From assembly GCF_002007105.1 (NCBI RefSeq), contig NZ_MVBC01000009.1, positions 186,001 through 250,000 on the forward strand: a stretch of 64,000 nt of DNA. Reading direction: 5' to 3'. The notes beneath the pieces are model-generated. The model had not been told where the DNA came from. It made no database searches and was given only the letters and a program-made list of their open reading frames with translations. A program made the position numbers and the translations under genes. Origin of the DNA: Hymenobacter sp. CRA2 (lineage in GTDB: Bacteria > Bacteroidota > Bacteroidia > Cytophagales > Hymenobacteraceae). Positions within the stretch are counted from its first letter, which is position 1, and every line of letters starts with the position of its first letter. Below, piece after piece: positions 29,455 through 37,792 of this stretch.

Positions 29455-32037
29455 CTATTGCAGCAGGTTATAGATACCAATAAGCCGCTCATCTTTTTCC
29501 TTACTACGGATATCAGCCAAGGTCATTTTGAGCGTCGGCATGTTTTCGGACAGGGTCCGGAGTCCGTGGTAGGCTCCAAGCCGCACCTCATAGTTGGGGT
29601 TGGTGCGGGCCATTTGCTCCATTTTCTTCAGCGCTTTGTCGCGCTCTACTGCCGGAATGCGCAGCATGTAGGTACCAAAATCCTGTAGTAGTTGGTACAA
29701 GGTGGCCGCATCGGCGTCGTCGAGCTGAGCCAGGTACCACTGATACTGATCGATGTTACCGTTCAGCGTAAAGTAGGTCGACAGCGCGCTGACGATGGAG
29801 GGGTTCTTCTCGTTGCGCAAGGCCTCAATCCGGGGCTGCGCGGCGGCAGTAGGCGACTTGGTAAGCGCCGTGATGGCAGCGCCCATCACCAGATAAGAGC
29901 TGTCAGCCAACGCTTGGGTGTATACTTTGCCGTAATCCTCGTTTTGGAAGGCCGACAGCGTACTAATGGCGGCGGCTCGAACTCGGCTGCTCTTATCGGT
30001 GGAGGCAACGCGCTCCAGGTCTTTGCGCACTGCCCCGCCTTCCGGTCCTCGATAGCGGCGCAGGGCCTCCGCGGCAGTCATACGCACTCCCCAGAAGGAA
30101 TCGTTCAGGGCATTGCGCATCACACTGCTGACGTTCAAGTCGGCCACTTTAGGTTTCAGCTCTGTAATGGCCTGCACTTTCGAAAGGTAGTTGCGGGCAT
30201 GGTAGAACTGGTAGACAAGCTCATCCTGACTTTTTTCTTCCGTCAGCTCAGCCAGCAGCGTTTTGTCTGAATCAAACTGCACCAGCGCCGGCTTCTGATT
30301 AGCAGGCAGCTGGAAAGTCTGGCTAGCCTTCGTGATGACAATGCGGTGGTCAGTGGGCTTGTCGTTGACCCAGGTGGTAACCGTAACGGGTAGGCGGAAG
30401 ACCGGCTGGTAGAGCGTATCCTGCTTCTGCACTACGCGCAGCGTTACCTTGCCATCGGCATACGAATGGGCCACGGCAACTTCCGGGTGGCCGCGCTGCA
30501 AGAACCACTGGTCAAAAAACCACATCAGGTCTTCGCCGGTGACTTCCTCGAACGCCACGCGCAACTCGGCTATTTCGACGGCGGAGAATTTGTGCTGCGT
30601 CAGGTAGCGGTTGAGCGCCGTAAAGAAGGCGTCGTCGCCGACGTAGCTGCGGAGCATGTGGAGCACTTGCCCGCCCTTCTGGTAGGAATGGCGGTCGAAC
30701 ATGTCTTCCTTGTCGGCGTAGCGGTAACGGATGAGCGGTTCGCGCTTGCCCTGAGCTTCCTCAAAATACAGCGCGGCCTGCTTGTAGCTCCATAGGTCGG
30801 CAGCATCGCGGCCGTACTTGAACTCGTTCCAGAGGTATTCGCCGTAATTGGCAAAAGCCTCGTTCAGCGGCAAATTCGACCATGATTCAGACGTAACGTA
30901 GTCGCCAAACCACTGGTGGATAAGTTCGTGGGCAATGACGTCGTCGCTGTTGCCGTCGATGAGCTGACGTCGGTTCTTCAGCACCAGTTCCGTACCGTGA
31001 ACGGTGGCCGAAGTATTTTCCATGGCGCCCGATATATAGTCACGGACGATGACCTGGCTGTATTTCTCCCACGGATACTCCACGCCGAGCTTCTTGGAAA
31101 AGAAGTCCAGCATCTGGGGCGTCTGGCCGAATAGCGGCTTGGCATCGGCGGCGTTTTGGGGCTCCACGTAGTAATCTACGGCCTTCCCGTGCCACGTATC
31201 GTTGACAATGGCGTAATCGCCGACGGCCATCATGCTCAGATACGGCGCGTGGGGCAGGCTCTGCTTCCACGTATCGGTGCGCGTGCCGTCGCTGTTCTTC
31301 TTCGAGGAAATGAGCAGGCCGTTGGAGAGCGTTTTGTACTGCTGCTCCACAGTCATGCTGATTTCCTGCGTCATGCGCTGGTTGGGCCGGTCGATGGTGG
31401 GATACCAGCACGAGCTACCCTCTGTTTCGCCCTGGGTCCAGATCTGCTTGGGTTTGTTCTTATCGGTACCCAACGGGTTGATGAAGTACAGGCCCTTGGA
31501 GGCTCGGATAGCAGTGCTGCCGCCGGCGGGCAGTTCATTGGGCTTGGCGACGTACTGAATGCGTACCTGATATGGCTCGGTACGGGCGTACGTCCGGTCG
31601 AGCGTGATAGACAGGCGGCGCTTGTCGTACTGGTAGTTCAGCGTCTTCTCCTTGCCCCCGCTCACCAGCTTCACACTCTTGACATCGAAACCCTTGGCGT
31701 CGAGCACCAGCTGCGTCTGCGGGTAAAAGTGCGGCCGCACCGTGACGGTAGCGGTGCCTAGCAGCCACTGCTTGGCCCAATCGAAGCGCACGTCGAGCTT
31801 GGTATCGAGCACGTCGTGCAACAGGGTAGCCGCGGGCTGCACCGGATTGACCGGGGGCAACCAGTTCGGCACAACCATAATGGATTGTGTAGCTGGCTTG
31901 GGGCTATTGGCAGATTCGGCGGGAGCGGCTTTGTGGGGGGGGCTCTTCTTCGTCGTCCCCGACTTGGAAGGCTGACCCAGCAAGGTGAATGGCAATGCAA
32001 TAGCCAGCGCAAACGCCCCGAGTGCCGGATATTTCAT
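29455..32037 (-). CDS. secreted M1-family zinc aminopeptidase
   Basis: This 860-aa protein has a signal peptide (MKYPALGAFALAIALPFTLLGQ), then a Pro/Lys-rich linker. The M1 N-terminal beta domain and the catalytic domain follow, with the exopeptidase motif GAMEN at 337-341 and the zinc site HELIH at 370-374 plus Glu393 (spacing HEXXH-X18-E). The C-terminal third looks like HEAT-type repeats (for example VRAAAISTLSAF), as in other members. It removes N-terminal residues from peptides, probably in the periplasm. It is transcribed on its own, divergent from the biotin-carrier gene. Confidence 0.93.
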   Translation of the reverse strand: MKYPALGAFALAIALPFTLLGQPSKSGTTKKSPPHKAAPAESANSPKPATQSIMVVPNWLPPVNPVQPAATLLHDVLDTKLDVRFDWAKQWLLGTATVTVRPHFYPQTQLVLDAKGFDVKSVKLVSGGKEKTLNYQYDKRRLSITLDRTYARTEPYQVRIQYVAKPNELPAGGSTAIRASKGLYFINPLGTDKNKPKQIWTQGETEGSSCWYPTIDRPNQRMTQEISMTVEQQYKTLSNGLLISSKKNSDGTRTDTWKQSLPHAPYLSMMAVGDYAIVNDTWHGKAVDYYVEPQNAADAKPLFGQTPQMLDFFSKKLGVEYPWEKYSQVIVRDYISGAMENTSATVHGTELVLKNRRQLIDGNSDDVIAHELIHQWFGDYVTSESWSNLPLNEAFANYGEYLWNEFKYGRDAADLWSYKQAALYFEEAQGKREPLIRYRYADKEDMFDRHSYQKGGQVLHMLRSYVGDDAFFTALNRYLTQHKFSAVEIAELRVAFEEVTGEDLMWFFDQWFLQRGHPEVAVAHSYADGKVTLRVVQKQDTLYQPVFRLPVTVTTWVNDKPTDHRIVITKASQTFQLPANQKPALVQFDSDKTLLAELTEEKSQDELVYQFYHARNYLSKVQAITELKPKVADLNVSSVMRNALNDSFWGVRMTAAEALRRYRGPEGGAVRKDLERVASTDKSSRVRAAAISTLSAFQNEDYGKVYTQALADSSYLVMGAAITALTKSPTAAAQPRIEALRNEKNPSIVSALSTYFTLNGNIDQYQWYLAQLDDADAATLYQLLQDFGTYMLRIPAVERDKALKKMEQMARTNPNYEVRLGAYHGLRTLSENMPTLKMTLADIRSKEKDERLIGIYNLLQ

Positions 32038-32095
32038 GGGGTGCTAATTGGGGTAATCTGGGGGTTCAAGTTCCGAAATAATTTCAGAATACGCC

Positions 32096-32103
32096 TATCT
32101 TTA
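32096..32103 (+). promoter_or_regulatory. possible -7 box before the biotin-carrier gene
   Basis: TATCTTTA differs from TANNTTTG only in the last base and lies 45 bases before the ATG at 32148. No TTG is seen at -33, so support is weak. Confidence 0.35.
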
Positions 32104-32147
32104 AGCCCTTTTCCGCCGCATTCTCCTCTCTCCTTACCCCCACCCGC

Positions 32148-32648
32148 ATGCTACAGGTCAGCGCTGGCCCCGAACACTCATGGAGTGTTGACATCACCGC
32201 CCACGGTATTACAGTTGATGATCAACCGTTCGATTGGGACTTGGTAGACCTCGGGGATGGCCGTTACCACGTGCTCTGGCAGGGCCGCTCCTACCCGGCG
32301 GAAATCTTGGAAGTAGATGCAGCAGCCAAGTCCGTGCGCTTGAAACTGGCCGGGCAGCGCTTCGAATTGCAAGCCAAGGACCGGTTCGATTTGCTGCTCG
32401 ATAAGTTGGGCATGAGCCAGGCGGCCAGCAATAAGATCAACGAGGTGAAAGCCCCCATGCCGGGCCTGATTGTTGACATCCGCGTGCAGCCAGGCCAAGC
32501 CGTGCAGAAGGGCGACCCGCTGCTGGTGCTGGAAGCCATGAAAATGGAGAACATCCTTAAGTCGCCCGGCGACGGGGTTGTCAGCACCATCAAAGTCGGG
32601 TTGCGCGACAACGTCACCAAAGGACAGGTATTGGTGCAGTTTGCCTAA
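32148..32648 (+). CDS. biotin carboxyl carrier (acyl-CoA carboxylase biotin subunit)
   Basis: This 166-aa protein has a C-terminal biotinyl domain with the attachment motif EAMKME (lysine about residue 133) inside PGLIVDIRVQPGQAVQKGDPLLVLEAM-type sequence. The N-terminal half resembles the carrier subunits of propionyl-/acetyl-CoA carboxylases and oxaloacetate decarboxylases rather than AccB of fatty acid synthesis. The biotin lysine would shuttle CO2 between a carboxylase and a carboxyltransferase, neither of which is in the window. The gene stands 73 bases before pyrH and may be co-transcribed with it. Confidence 0.85.
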   Translation: MLQVSAGPEHSWSVDITAHGITVDDQPFDWDLVDLGDGRYHVLWQGRSYPAEILEVDAAAKSVRLKLAGQRFELQAKDRFDLLLDKLGMSQAASNKINEVKAPMPGLIVDIRVQPGQAVQKGDPLLVLEAMKMENILKSPGDGVVSTIKVGLRDNVTKGQVLVQFA

Positions 32649-32721
32649 GCCTGCAGGCGCCCCAACACCCACGCTACCCTGTGCGTAGCTACTCAAACGT
32701 CATCAACCTAACTCAAGACCG

Positions 32722-33522
32722 TTGAAATACAACCGAATTCTGCTAAAGCTGAGCGGCGAGGCCTTGATGGGCAAGCAGCAGTACGGCATCGATGCCGACC
32801 GTCTGATGCAGTACGCCCAAGAAGTGCGCGCCGTAGCGGAGCTGGGCGTGCAAGTCGCCGTGGTGATTGGTGGCGGCAACATCTTCCGCGGCGTGCAGGC
32901 CGAAGCCTTTGGGCTCGACCGCGTGCAGGGCGACTACATGGGCATGCTGGCCACCGTCATCAACTCAATGGCCCTGCAGAGCGCCCTGGAAAAGCTCGGC
33001 ACTCCTACCCGCTTGCTGTCGGGCCTGACCATTCAGCGCGTGTGCGAACCGTATATCCGCCGCCGGGCCATGCGTCACCTGGAAAAAGGTCGGGTCGTCA
33101 TCTTCGGCGCCGGCATCGGCTCGCCGTACTTCACCACCGATTCGGCGGCCTCGCTGCGCGCCATTGAGGTGGAAGCCGCCGTGGTGCTGAAGGGCACGCG
33201 CGTGGACGGTATCTACACGGCCGACCCGGAGAAAGACCCGTCGGCAACGCGCTTCCCGCAGATTACCTTCGACGAGGTGATGGAGAAAAACCTCAACGTG
33301 ATGGACATGACAGCCTTCACGCTGTGCAAGGAGAACAACCTGCCCATCATCGTGTTCGATATGAACAAGAAGGATAACCTGCTGAAGCTGGTCAACGGCG
33401 AGCAGATCGGCACGCTGGTAACGATGACCGGCGACGCCGAGCACGACGTTGCAGCCAAACCCGGTACGCTGCTTCCTGAGCAGAAGCGTGCTTCCACGGC
33501 TTCGGCCGAACAACAAGCGTAA
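32722..33522 (+). CDS. pyrH: UMP kinase
   Basis: This 266-aa amino acid kinase-fold enzyme turns UMP into UDP with ATP. Motifs are [26 protein letters not shown]-like [12 protein letters not shown] and ADPEKDPSA. The start is TTG, giving [15 protein letters not shown], the normal UMP kinase opening; no ATG fits. After GTLVTM it has about 28 extra residues ([10 protein letters not shown]...) compared with the usual 235-240 aa. The pair pyrH-frr is conserved in many bacteria. Confidence 0.96.
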   Translation: MKYNRILLKLSGEALMGKQQYGIDADRLMQYAQEVRAVAELGVQVAVVIGGGNIFRGVQAEAFGLDRVQGDYMGMLATVINSMALQSALEKLGTPTRLLSGLTIQRVCEPYIRRRAMRHLEKGRVVIFGAGIGSPYFTTDSAASLRAIEVEAAVVLKGTRVDGIYTADPEKDPSATRFPQITFDEVMEKNLNVMDMTAFTLCKENNLPIIVFDMNKKDNLLKLVNGEQIGTLVTMTGDAEHDVAAKPGTLLPEQKRASTASAEQQA

Positions 33523-33532
33523 CTTTTATGTC

Positions 33533-33612
33533 AAATGGCTGAACGGCTGAATGGCTAGTCGTTCTGACGGCAGAACAACCAACCATTTACCCCTTAAACC
33601 ATTTAACCATTC
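33533..33612. repeat. palindromic octamer array between pyrH and frr
   Basis: Three octamers in a row (AAATGGCT, GAACGGCT, GAATGGCT; 33533-33556) face four related octamers in reverse sense (33581-33612: AACCATTT-like units). A GTTCTG/CAGAAC stem (33561-33576) lies at the centre. The whole could fold into one long hairpin. Confidence 0.65.
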
Positions 33613-33624
33613 ATTTTTTAACAC

Positions 33625-34188
33625 ATGGACGAAGAAATCCAGCTGTACCTGAGTGACGCCGAGGAATCGATGGCGAAGGCCTTGCAGCACACCAACACGG
33701 AACTGAGCCGTATCCGGGCGGGCAAAGCCACGCCGGCCATGCTTGATTCGCTGCGCGTCGATTACTACGGCACGCCTACGCCGGTAGGGCAGGTGGCCAA
33801 CGTTTCGGCTCCGGACGCCCGCTCGCTGGTTATCCGCCCCTGGGAGAAAAACATGCTGGGCGAAATCTCCAAGGCCATCAAGAACAGCGACCTGGGCCTG
33901 AACCCGGTGATGGACGCTGATTCGGTGCGCCTGAACCTGCCTCCGATGACCGAGGAACGCCGCCGCGACCTGGTAAAGCAAGTGAAAAACGAAGCCGAAA
34001 GCGGCAAAGTCCGCATCCGCGGTATTCGCAAGGACGTGAACGAGTCGCTGCGCAAGCTCCAGAAAGAAGGTGCTGCGGAAGACGCTGTCAAGGACGCCGA
34101 AGCCAAGGTGCAGAAGTACACCGACAGCTACATCGTTAAGATTGACGACGCGATGAGCAAGAAGGAAGCCGAGATTATGACCATCTAA
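33625..34188 (+). CDS. frr: ribosome recycling factor
   Basis: This 187-aa protein has the RRF outline: a three-helix bundle with a hinge. Conserved blocks are ELSRIRAGKATPAMLDSLRVDYYG, PEARSLVIRPWEK-like (PDARSLVIRPWEKNML) and RKDVNESLRKLQK. With EF-G (fusA at 9626) it splits the post-termination ribosome. A palindromic repeat separates it from pyrH, and a very strong terminator follows. Confidence 0.97.
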   Translation: MDEEIQLYLSDAEESMAKALQHTNTELSRIRAGKATPAMLDSLRVDYYGTPTPVGQVANVSAPDARSLVIRPWEKNMLGEISKAIKNSDLGLNPVMDADSVRLNLPPMTEERRRDLVKQVKNEAESGKVRIRGIRKDVNESLRKLQKEGAAEDAVKDAEAKVQKYTDSYIVKIDDAMSKKEAEIMTI

Positions 34189-34206
34189 GCCTCCGGCTTA
34201 AGCTCA

Positions 34207-34254
34207 AAACGCACAACGCCCCGGCTGATTCGTCAGCCGGGGCGTTGTGCGTTT
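34207..34254. terminator. bidirectional terminator between frr and nadD
   Basis: A perfect 22-base stem (34207-34228 against 34233-34254) closes on a TTCG loop. It lies between the converging frr and nadD genes. Its A and T ends are short, but the stem is among the strongest in the window. Confidence 0.85.
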
Positions 34255-34269
34255 GTGTGGTTGTTATGA

Positions 34270-34851
34270 CTACTGCCAATAGCCCTGCGCAATGATTTCG
34301 CGCTCCACGGCTTCCGGCACGAGGTAACGAATGGACTGACCAGCCCGCATACTTTTACGAATAAACGTGGCCGAAATATCCAGCAATGGTGCTTCTACTA
34401 CCCGCACACCAGCCGGCAGCGGCTCCGGCAACGCGTAACCCGGGCGGGGGTACACGTACACCTCGAACTCCGCCATCAACCGTTCGGCGGCTTTCCAGCG
34501 GGGCAGGCCTGGCAGATTATCACCACCCATGAGCAACACAAACTTGACGCCGGGATACTGGCGGCGCAGCTCGTCGAGCGTATCGATGGTATAACTGGGC
34601 TTGGGCAGGCAGAACTCTACATCGAGGACACGCAGGTGCTCATTGCCGGCAATGGCCAACTGTACCAGTTGCAGGCGTGCCTGCTCGGGCAGCAGCTCCT
34701 CCCCTACCTTGAACGGACTCTGCGGCGACACCACGAGCCAGACGGCATTCAGGTCGGTACGCGTAGCCAAATGGTTGGCTAAGATCAGGTGCCCGACGTG
34801 GATGGGGTTGAACGAACCGAACAGCAGGCCCACGCGCCGCGGGCTGCTCAT
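34270..34851 (-). CDS. nadD: nicotinate-nucleotide adenylyltransferase
   Basis: This 193-aa nucleotidyltransferase has the nucleotide-binding GSFNPIHVGHL near the N-terminus and the ISATFIRKSMRAG signature near the C-terminus. It adds AMP to nicotinate mononucleotide in NAD synthesis. The ATG shares one base with the gmk stop (TGATG); a TTG one codon upstream is less likely. The coupling to gmk suggests co-translation. Confidence 0.94.
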   Translation of the reverse strand: MSSPRRVGLLFGSFNPIHVGHLILANHLATRTDLNAVWLVVSPQSPFKVGEELLPEQARLQLVQLAIAGNEHLRVLDVEFCLPKPSYTIDTLDELRRQYPGVKFVLLMGGDNLPGLPRWKAAERLMAEFEVYVYPRPGYALPEPLPAGVRVVEAPLLDISATFIRKSMRAGQSIRYLVPEAVEREIIAQGYWQ

Positions 34852-35435
34852 CAAACAATGGCCGGCTCGGCCATGATGAAGTTGCGAACCAGCTTTTCGG
34901 CCTGGGCCGTGGCCTCGTCCAAGTCGTCGTTGATAATGACGGCGTCAAACCGATCCTCGAAAGTTAGCTCGAAGTTGGCTTTGTAAAGCCGGGCCGAGAT
35001 GCTCGAAGCCGAGTCGGTGGCGCGGGACTTGAGGCGCTGCTCAAGTACTTCCAGGGACGGCGGCTTCACGAAAATGCACAGCGCCCGCTCCTTGTAGAAA
35101 TCCTTGATGCTGAGGCCGCCTTTGACGTCGATATCGAGGATGGCGTGCTTGCCACCTTCCCAGATGCGCTCAATCTCGGATTTCAGGGTACCGTAGTAAG
35201 AGCCTTCGTAGACTTCCTCCCACTCCACGAACTCGTCGTGGCGGATTTTTTCCTGAAACTCCTGAACGGTAATGAAATAGTAGTCCTTGCCGTTCTGCTC
35301 GGCCCGCCCGCGTCGGTCGCGCGTGCAGGCCGAGATAGAAAAGCTCAGCTCTGGGATTCGCTCCATGAGCCGATGGACAATGGTGGTTTTGCCGGCGCCC
35401 GATGGTGCCGAAAAGGCAATGATTTTCCCCTGCAT
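34851..35435 (-). CDS. gmk: guanylate kinase
   Basis: This 194-aa enzyme has the P-loop APSGAGKTT at about 9-17 and the GMP-binding segment (ISACTRDRRGRAEQNGKDYYFI). The lid and later blocks follow (EWEEVYEGSYYGT, AILDIDVKGG). It phosphorylates GMP to GDP. It lies nine bases downstream of the anti-sigma gene, so it belongs to the sigma/anti-sigma transcript. Confidence 0.96.
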   Translation of the reverse strand: MQGKIIAFSAPSGAGKTTIVHRLMERIPELSFSISACTRDRRGRAEQNGKDYYFITVQEFQEKIRHDEFVEWEEVYEGSYYGTLKSEIERIWEGGKHAILDIDVKGGLSIKDFYKERALCIFVKPPSLEVLEQRLKSRATDSASSISARLYKANFELTFEDRFDAVIINDDLDEATAQAEKLVRNFIMAEPAIV

Positions 35436-35444
35436 GGGGCAAAA

Positions 35445-35735
35445 TTAGACCTTTTCGGACTGCACGCGCGCCATAATGTTGGCGGAGAGGCTAGCAGGTA
35501 CGCCTTTGCGCCCTACATACTGGTTGAGGAAGTCGACGAAAACGCGCTGCTTATCAATGCTATCGAAGCACGGGGAGCAGTCCTCAGCATGGTTAACGAA
35601 GTATTCTTCGTCCTCAAGCGTAGGGTCCTGGCCCACGATGAGTTGGTCTAGAATGGTGTTCACACGCTCACAGTCGGCGCCGGCGGCAGTGTTGGCGGCC
35701 GCGCCTTGTTGGTTGGGTGTAGACTTCGAAGCCAT
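35445..35735 (-). CDS. ZAS-type anti-sigma factor (putative)
   Basis: This 96-aa soluble protein carries HAEDCSPC at about 49-56, the H-x3-C-x2-C core of zinc anti-sigma domains, plus an upstream Cys in ADCERV (residue 22) that would supply the fourth ligand. The spacing and the position directly after an ECF sigma gene support an anti-sigma role. It has no membrane segment, so it would sense a cytoplasmic signal such as thiol oxidation or zinc loss. The link between motif and signal is inference. It lies 42 bases downstream of the sigma gene and nine upstream of gmk. Confidence 0.75.
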   Translation of the reverse strand: MASKSTPNQQGAAANTAAGADCERVNTILDQLIVGQDPTLEDEEYFVNHAEDCSPCFDSIDKQRVFVDFLNQYVGRKGVPASLSANIMARVQSEKV

Positions 35736-35777
35736 AGCTTGGGGGGTAAGTCGGTGGAGGAGAGTGGTTAAATGTAC

Positions 35778-36428
35778 TTAGTCTTCATCTTCGTCGTACG
35801 CTGGGTCAACATCGCCTTCCTCAGAATCGTTGCCGTAACCCATCTTTTTTGCGTAGCGCTCCAATTTATCCTTCAAAAAATTACGTGCGCGGTGCAGACG
35901 GGAGCGGACGGTACCGATGGGAATATCGAGCACCTTGGCCATTTCCTCGTAGGTAAACCCTTCCAGGTCGCAGAGGATAATGACGGTGCGGAAGTCGACG
36001 GGCAGCGAGTTCAGCGCGCTGGCTACTTCGTCGCCGATCAGGTCGCGGGTGGCCTGCTGGCGCAGATCGGGCGAGCTGGCGCCCGTGTCGGCGTCGGCGT
36101 CTACCTCCTCAGTGTTGTAGTAGCCCTCGATTTCGCTGTAGTCGACCTTGGCGGGCTGCTTGCTTTTCTTCCGAAAATCGTTGATGAACGAATTTTTCAG
36201 GATGCGAAACAGCCAGGCTTTGGCGTTGGTTCCGGGCTCGAAGTACTCGAAGAAGCGGTAGGCCTTCAGATATGTCTCCTGGACGAGGTCATTGGCATCG
36301 TCTTCATCAAGGGTCAGGCGGAAGGCAAAGTTGTACAGCGAATCCAGCACGGGCAGCAGCTCGGCCTGGAATCGGCGGTCTTTTTCCTCCTTGCTCAGTT
36401 TCGGAACCCGTTCGGGATTGTCGCTCAT
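35778..36428 (-). CDS. ECF-type RNA polymerase sigma factor
   Basis: This 216-aa protein has sigma region 2 (YNFAFRLTLDEDDANDLVQETYLKAYRFFEYFEPGTNAKAWLFRILKNSFI) and region 4 (LNSLPVDFRTVIILCDLEGFTYEEMAKVLDIPIGTVRSRLHRAR). Between them is an acidic linker, and the tail is acidic too (EEGDVDPAYDEDED). It would steer RNA polymerase to its own regulon and be held by the neighbouring ZAS protein. It heads the transcript sigma, anti-sigma, gmk, nadD. It resembles the SigR/RpoE group. Confidence 0.92.
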   Translation of the reverse strand: MSDNPERVPKLSKEEKDRRFQAELLPVLDSLYNFAFRLTLDEDDANDLVQETYLKAYRFFEYFEPGTNAKAWLFRILKNSFINDFRKKSKQPAKVDYSEIEGYYNTEEVDADADTGASSPDLRQQATRDLIGDEVASALNSLPVDFRTVIILCDLEGFTYEEMAKVLDIPIGTVRSRLHRARNFLKDKLERYAKKMGYGNDSEEGDVDPAYDEDED

Positions 36429-36465
36429 ATGCGGGGTGGTTCGGGCAGGTGAGTATTGCCTCGGC

Positions 36466-36473
36466 TAAATGTA
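36466..36473 (-). promoter_or_regulatory. possible -7 box before the ECF sigma gene
   Basis: The minus strand reads TACATTTA, one base off TANNTTTG, 38 bases before the ATG. A TTG lies only 15 bases upstream of it. The sigma factor might instead read its own, different promoter. Confidence 0.3.
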
Positions 36474-36487
36474 ACGAAAGGAAGGGC

Positions 36488-37762
36488 TCAACGGGTTACA
36501 TCGTTGGGGTGCAGCCGGCGCTCAGCGGCCACTACCAGGAAGCCATAGAGGAAAACAAATAAGTTGAATCCTATCTGCATCTCGAGCAACGAATCCGCCA
36601 GGGTTGCCGCGCCGAAAATGAACAGGAGCTGTCTGACGTACGGATTGCGCCGCAGGCCGGGTTGCACCAAGGGCGTAATGAGCACCCACAGCCAGATGAG
36701 CAGGCCCACAATGCCCGCGCCTACGAGGTAGTGAACGTACTGGTTGTGAACCATGACGCGGTTCTGCTGCTCCAGGCCGTAGGTCTGCCAGGAAAATTGT
36801 TCGTCCATGGCCAGCCGCACATCGGCCGGAGCCACGCCCAGCCACGGATGCTGGTTGATAAGCACTTTAGCGTTTTGCAGCGCCGCCAGCCGGCGGGCCA
36901 GCGAAAACTGATTGATGTCGTGGCTGTAGTAGAACTGCTGCACATCGTACACCGTGGTAGCCACCCGGGCCTGCACAGTAGGCAGGCTATAATAAGCGCC
37001 GACCATTAGCAGGACAGCTAAAGCGGTCAGGCCCAACGCCAGCCGTGGCCGGTGAAAGAGCAGGACGAGCAGTGAAGCTGCCAGCGTGAGGTAGAAAGCC
37101 AGCAGACCGGTGCGGTAGGCCAGCACGTGCAAGCTAAGAACAGCCACGGCGGCGGCCACCCACAGCAACCAGCGGCTTGCGCGGCTTATATCCTCCTCTT
37201 GGCTGAGCTGAACGGCAAAAAAAGCCGCCATGGTCAGCATAATCCCGAAGTGGATGTGGAAAATGCCCGTGACCGAGGGCACGTTCTGCCCGATGCGAAT
37301 CAACTCCTGGGCGGCGGCGGGGTCGAGCAGGTAACGCGCCATGGTAGCTAAGCCCGCAGCAGCCACCCCACCTATAAAGCCAGCCCCGACCCACAGGCGC
37401 TGCCGGCGCGTGAGCGGCACGGCCAGCGAAAACGCCAGGGGCACGCCAATAAGCGGTAACTGCCGATACACTTCGTGGCGCCAGGTGGCCCAGTCTTCGG
37501 TGTACCACCACGTCAGGGGTATGAGCAGGTAGAGCAACGCCGCGCGACGCACAGAGCCGCTGCGCAGCCAGCCGGGCATGGCGGCGCGCAACGCCGGATT
37601 AAGCAGCCCGGCAACTACTGCGGCTACCGGCGCCAAGGCTACTAGGGCCCGGGCGGTAAGCAACAGGCCCAGCACACCGGCTACGCAGGCCAGCAGCAGC
37701 AAATACTGTGACCACCGGCCCGATTGATACCACTCTGTAAAAAAGCCGAAACGCGAATTCAC
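36488..37762 (-). CDS. O-antigen ligase/polymerase-like membrane protein (paralogue)
   Basis: This 424-aa protein has about ten hydrophobic segments. The large periplasmic loop contains HNQY at 339-342, and the conserved Arg lies in YRTGL near 217. It starts with GTG (MNSRFGFFTEW); no ATG fits. It is paralogous to the protein at 7805-9124, sharing the Arg and His sites, the SLPT/TLPT turn and the HP-x-x-GV segment. It lies downstream of two glycosyltransferases, so a role in attaching or extending a lipopolysaccharide glycan is likely here. Confidence 0.83.
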   Translation of the reverse strand: MNSRFGFFTEWYQSGRWSQYLLLLACVAGVLGLLLTARALVALAPVAAVVAGLLNPALRAAMPGWLRSGSVRRAALLYLLIPLTWWYTEDWATWRHEVYRQLPLIGVPLAFSLAVPLTRRQRLWVGAGFIGGVAAAGLATMARYLLDPAAAQELIRIGQNVPSVTGIFHIHFGIMLTMAAFFAVQLSQEEDISRASRWLLWVAAAVAVLSLHVLAYRTGLLAFYLTLAASLLVLLFHRPRLALGLTALAVLLMVGAYYSLPTVQARVATTVYDVQQFYYSHDINQFSLARRLAALQNAKVLINQHPWLGVAPADVRLAMDEQFSWQTYGLEQQNRVMVHNQYVHYLVGAGIVGLLIWLWVLITPLVQPGLRRNPYVRQLLFIFGAATLADSLLEMQIGFNLFVFLYGFLVVAAERRLHPNDVTR

Positions 37763-37792
37763 CGGAAAAACGAAAGCAACGTGCGGCTAAAG

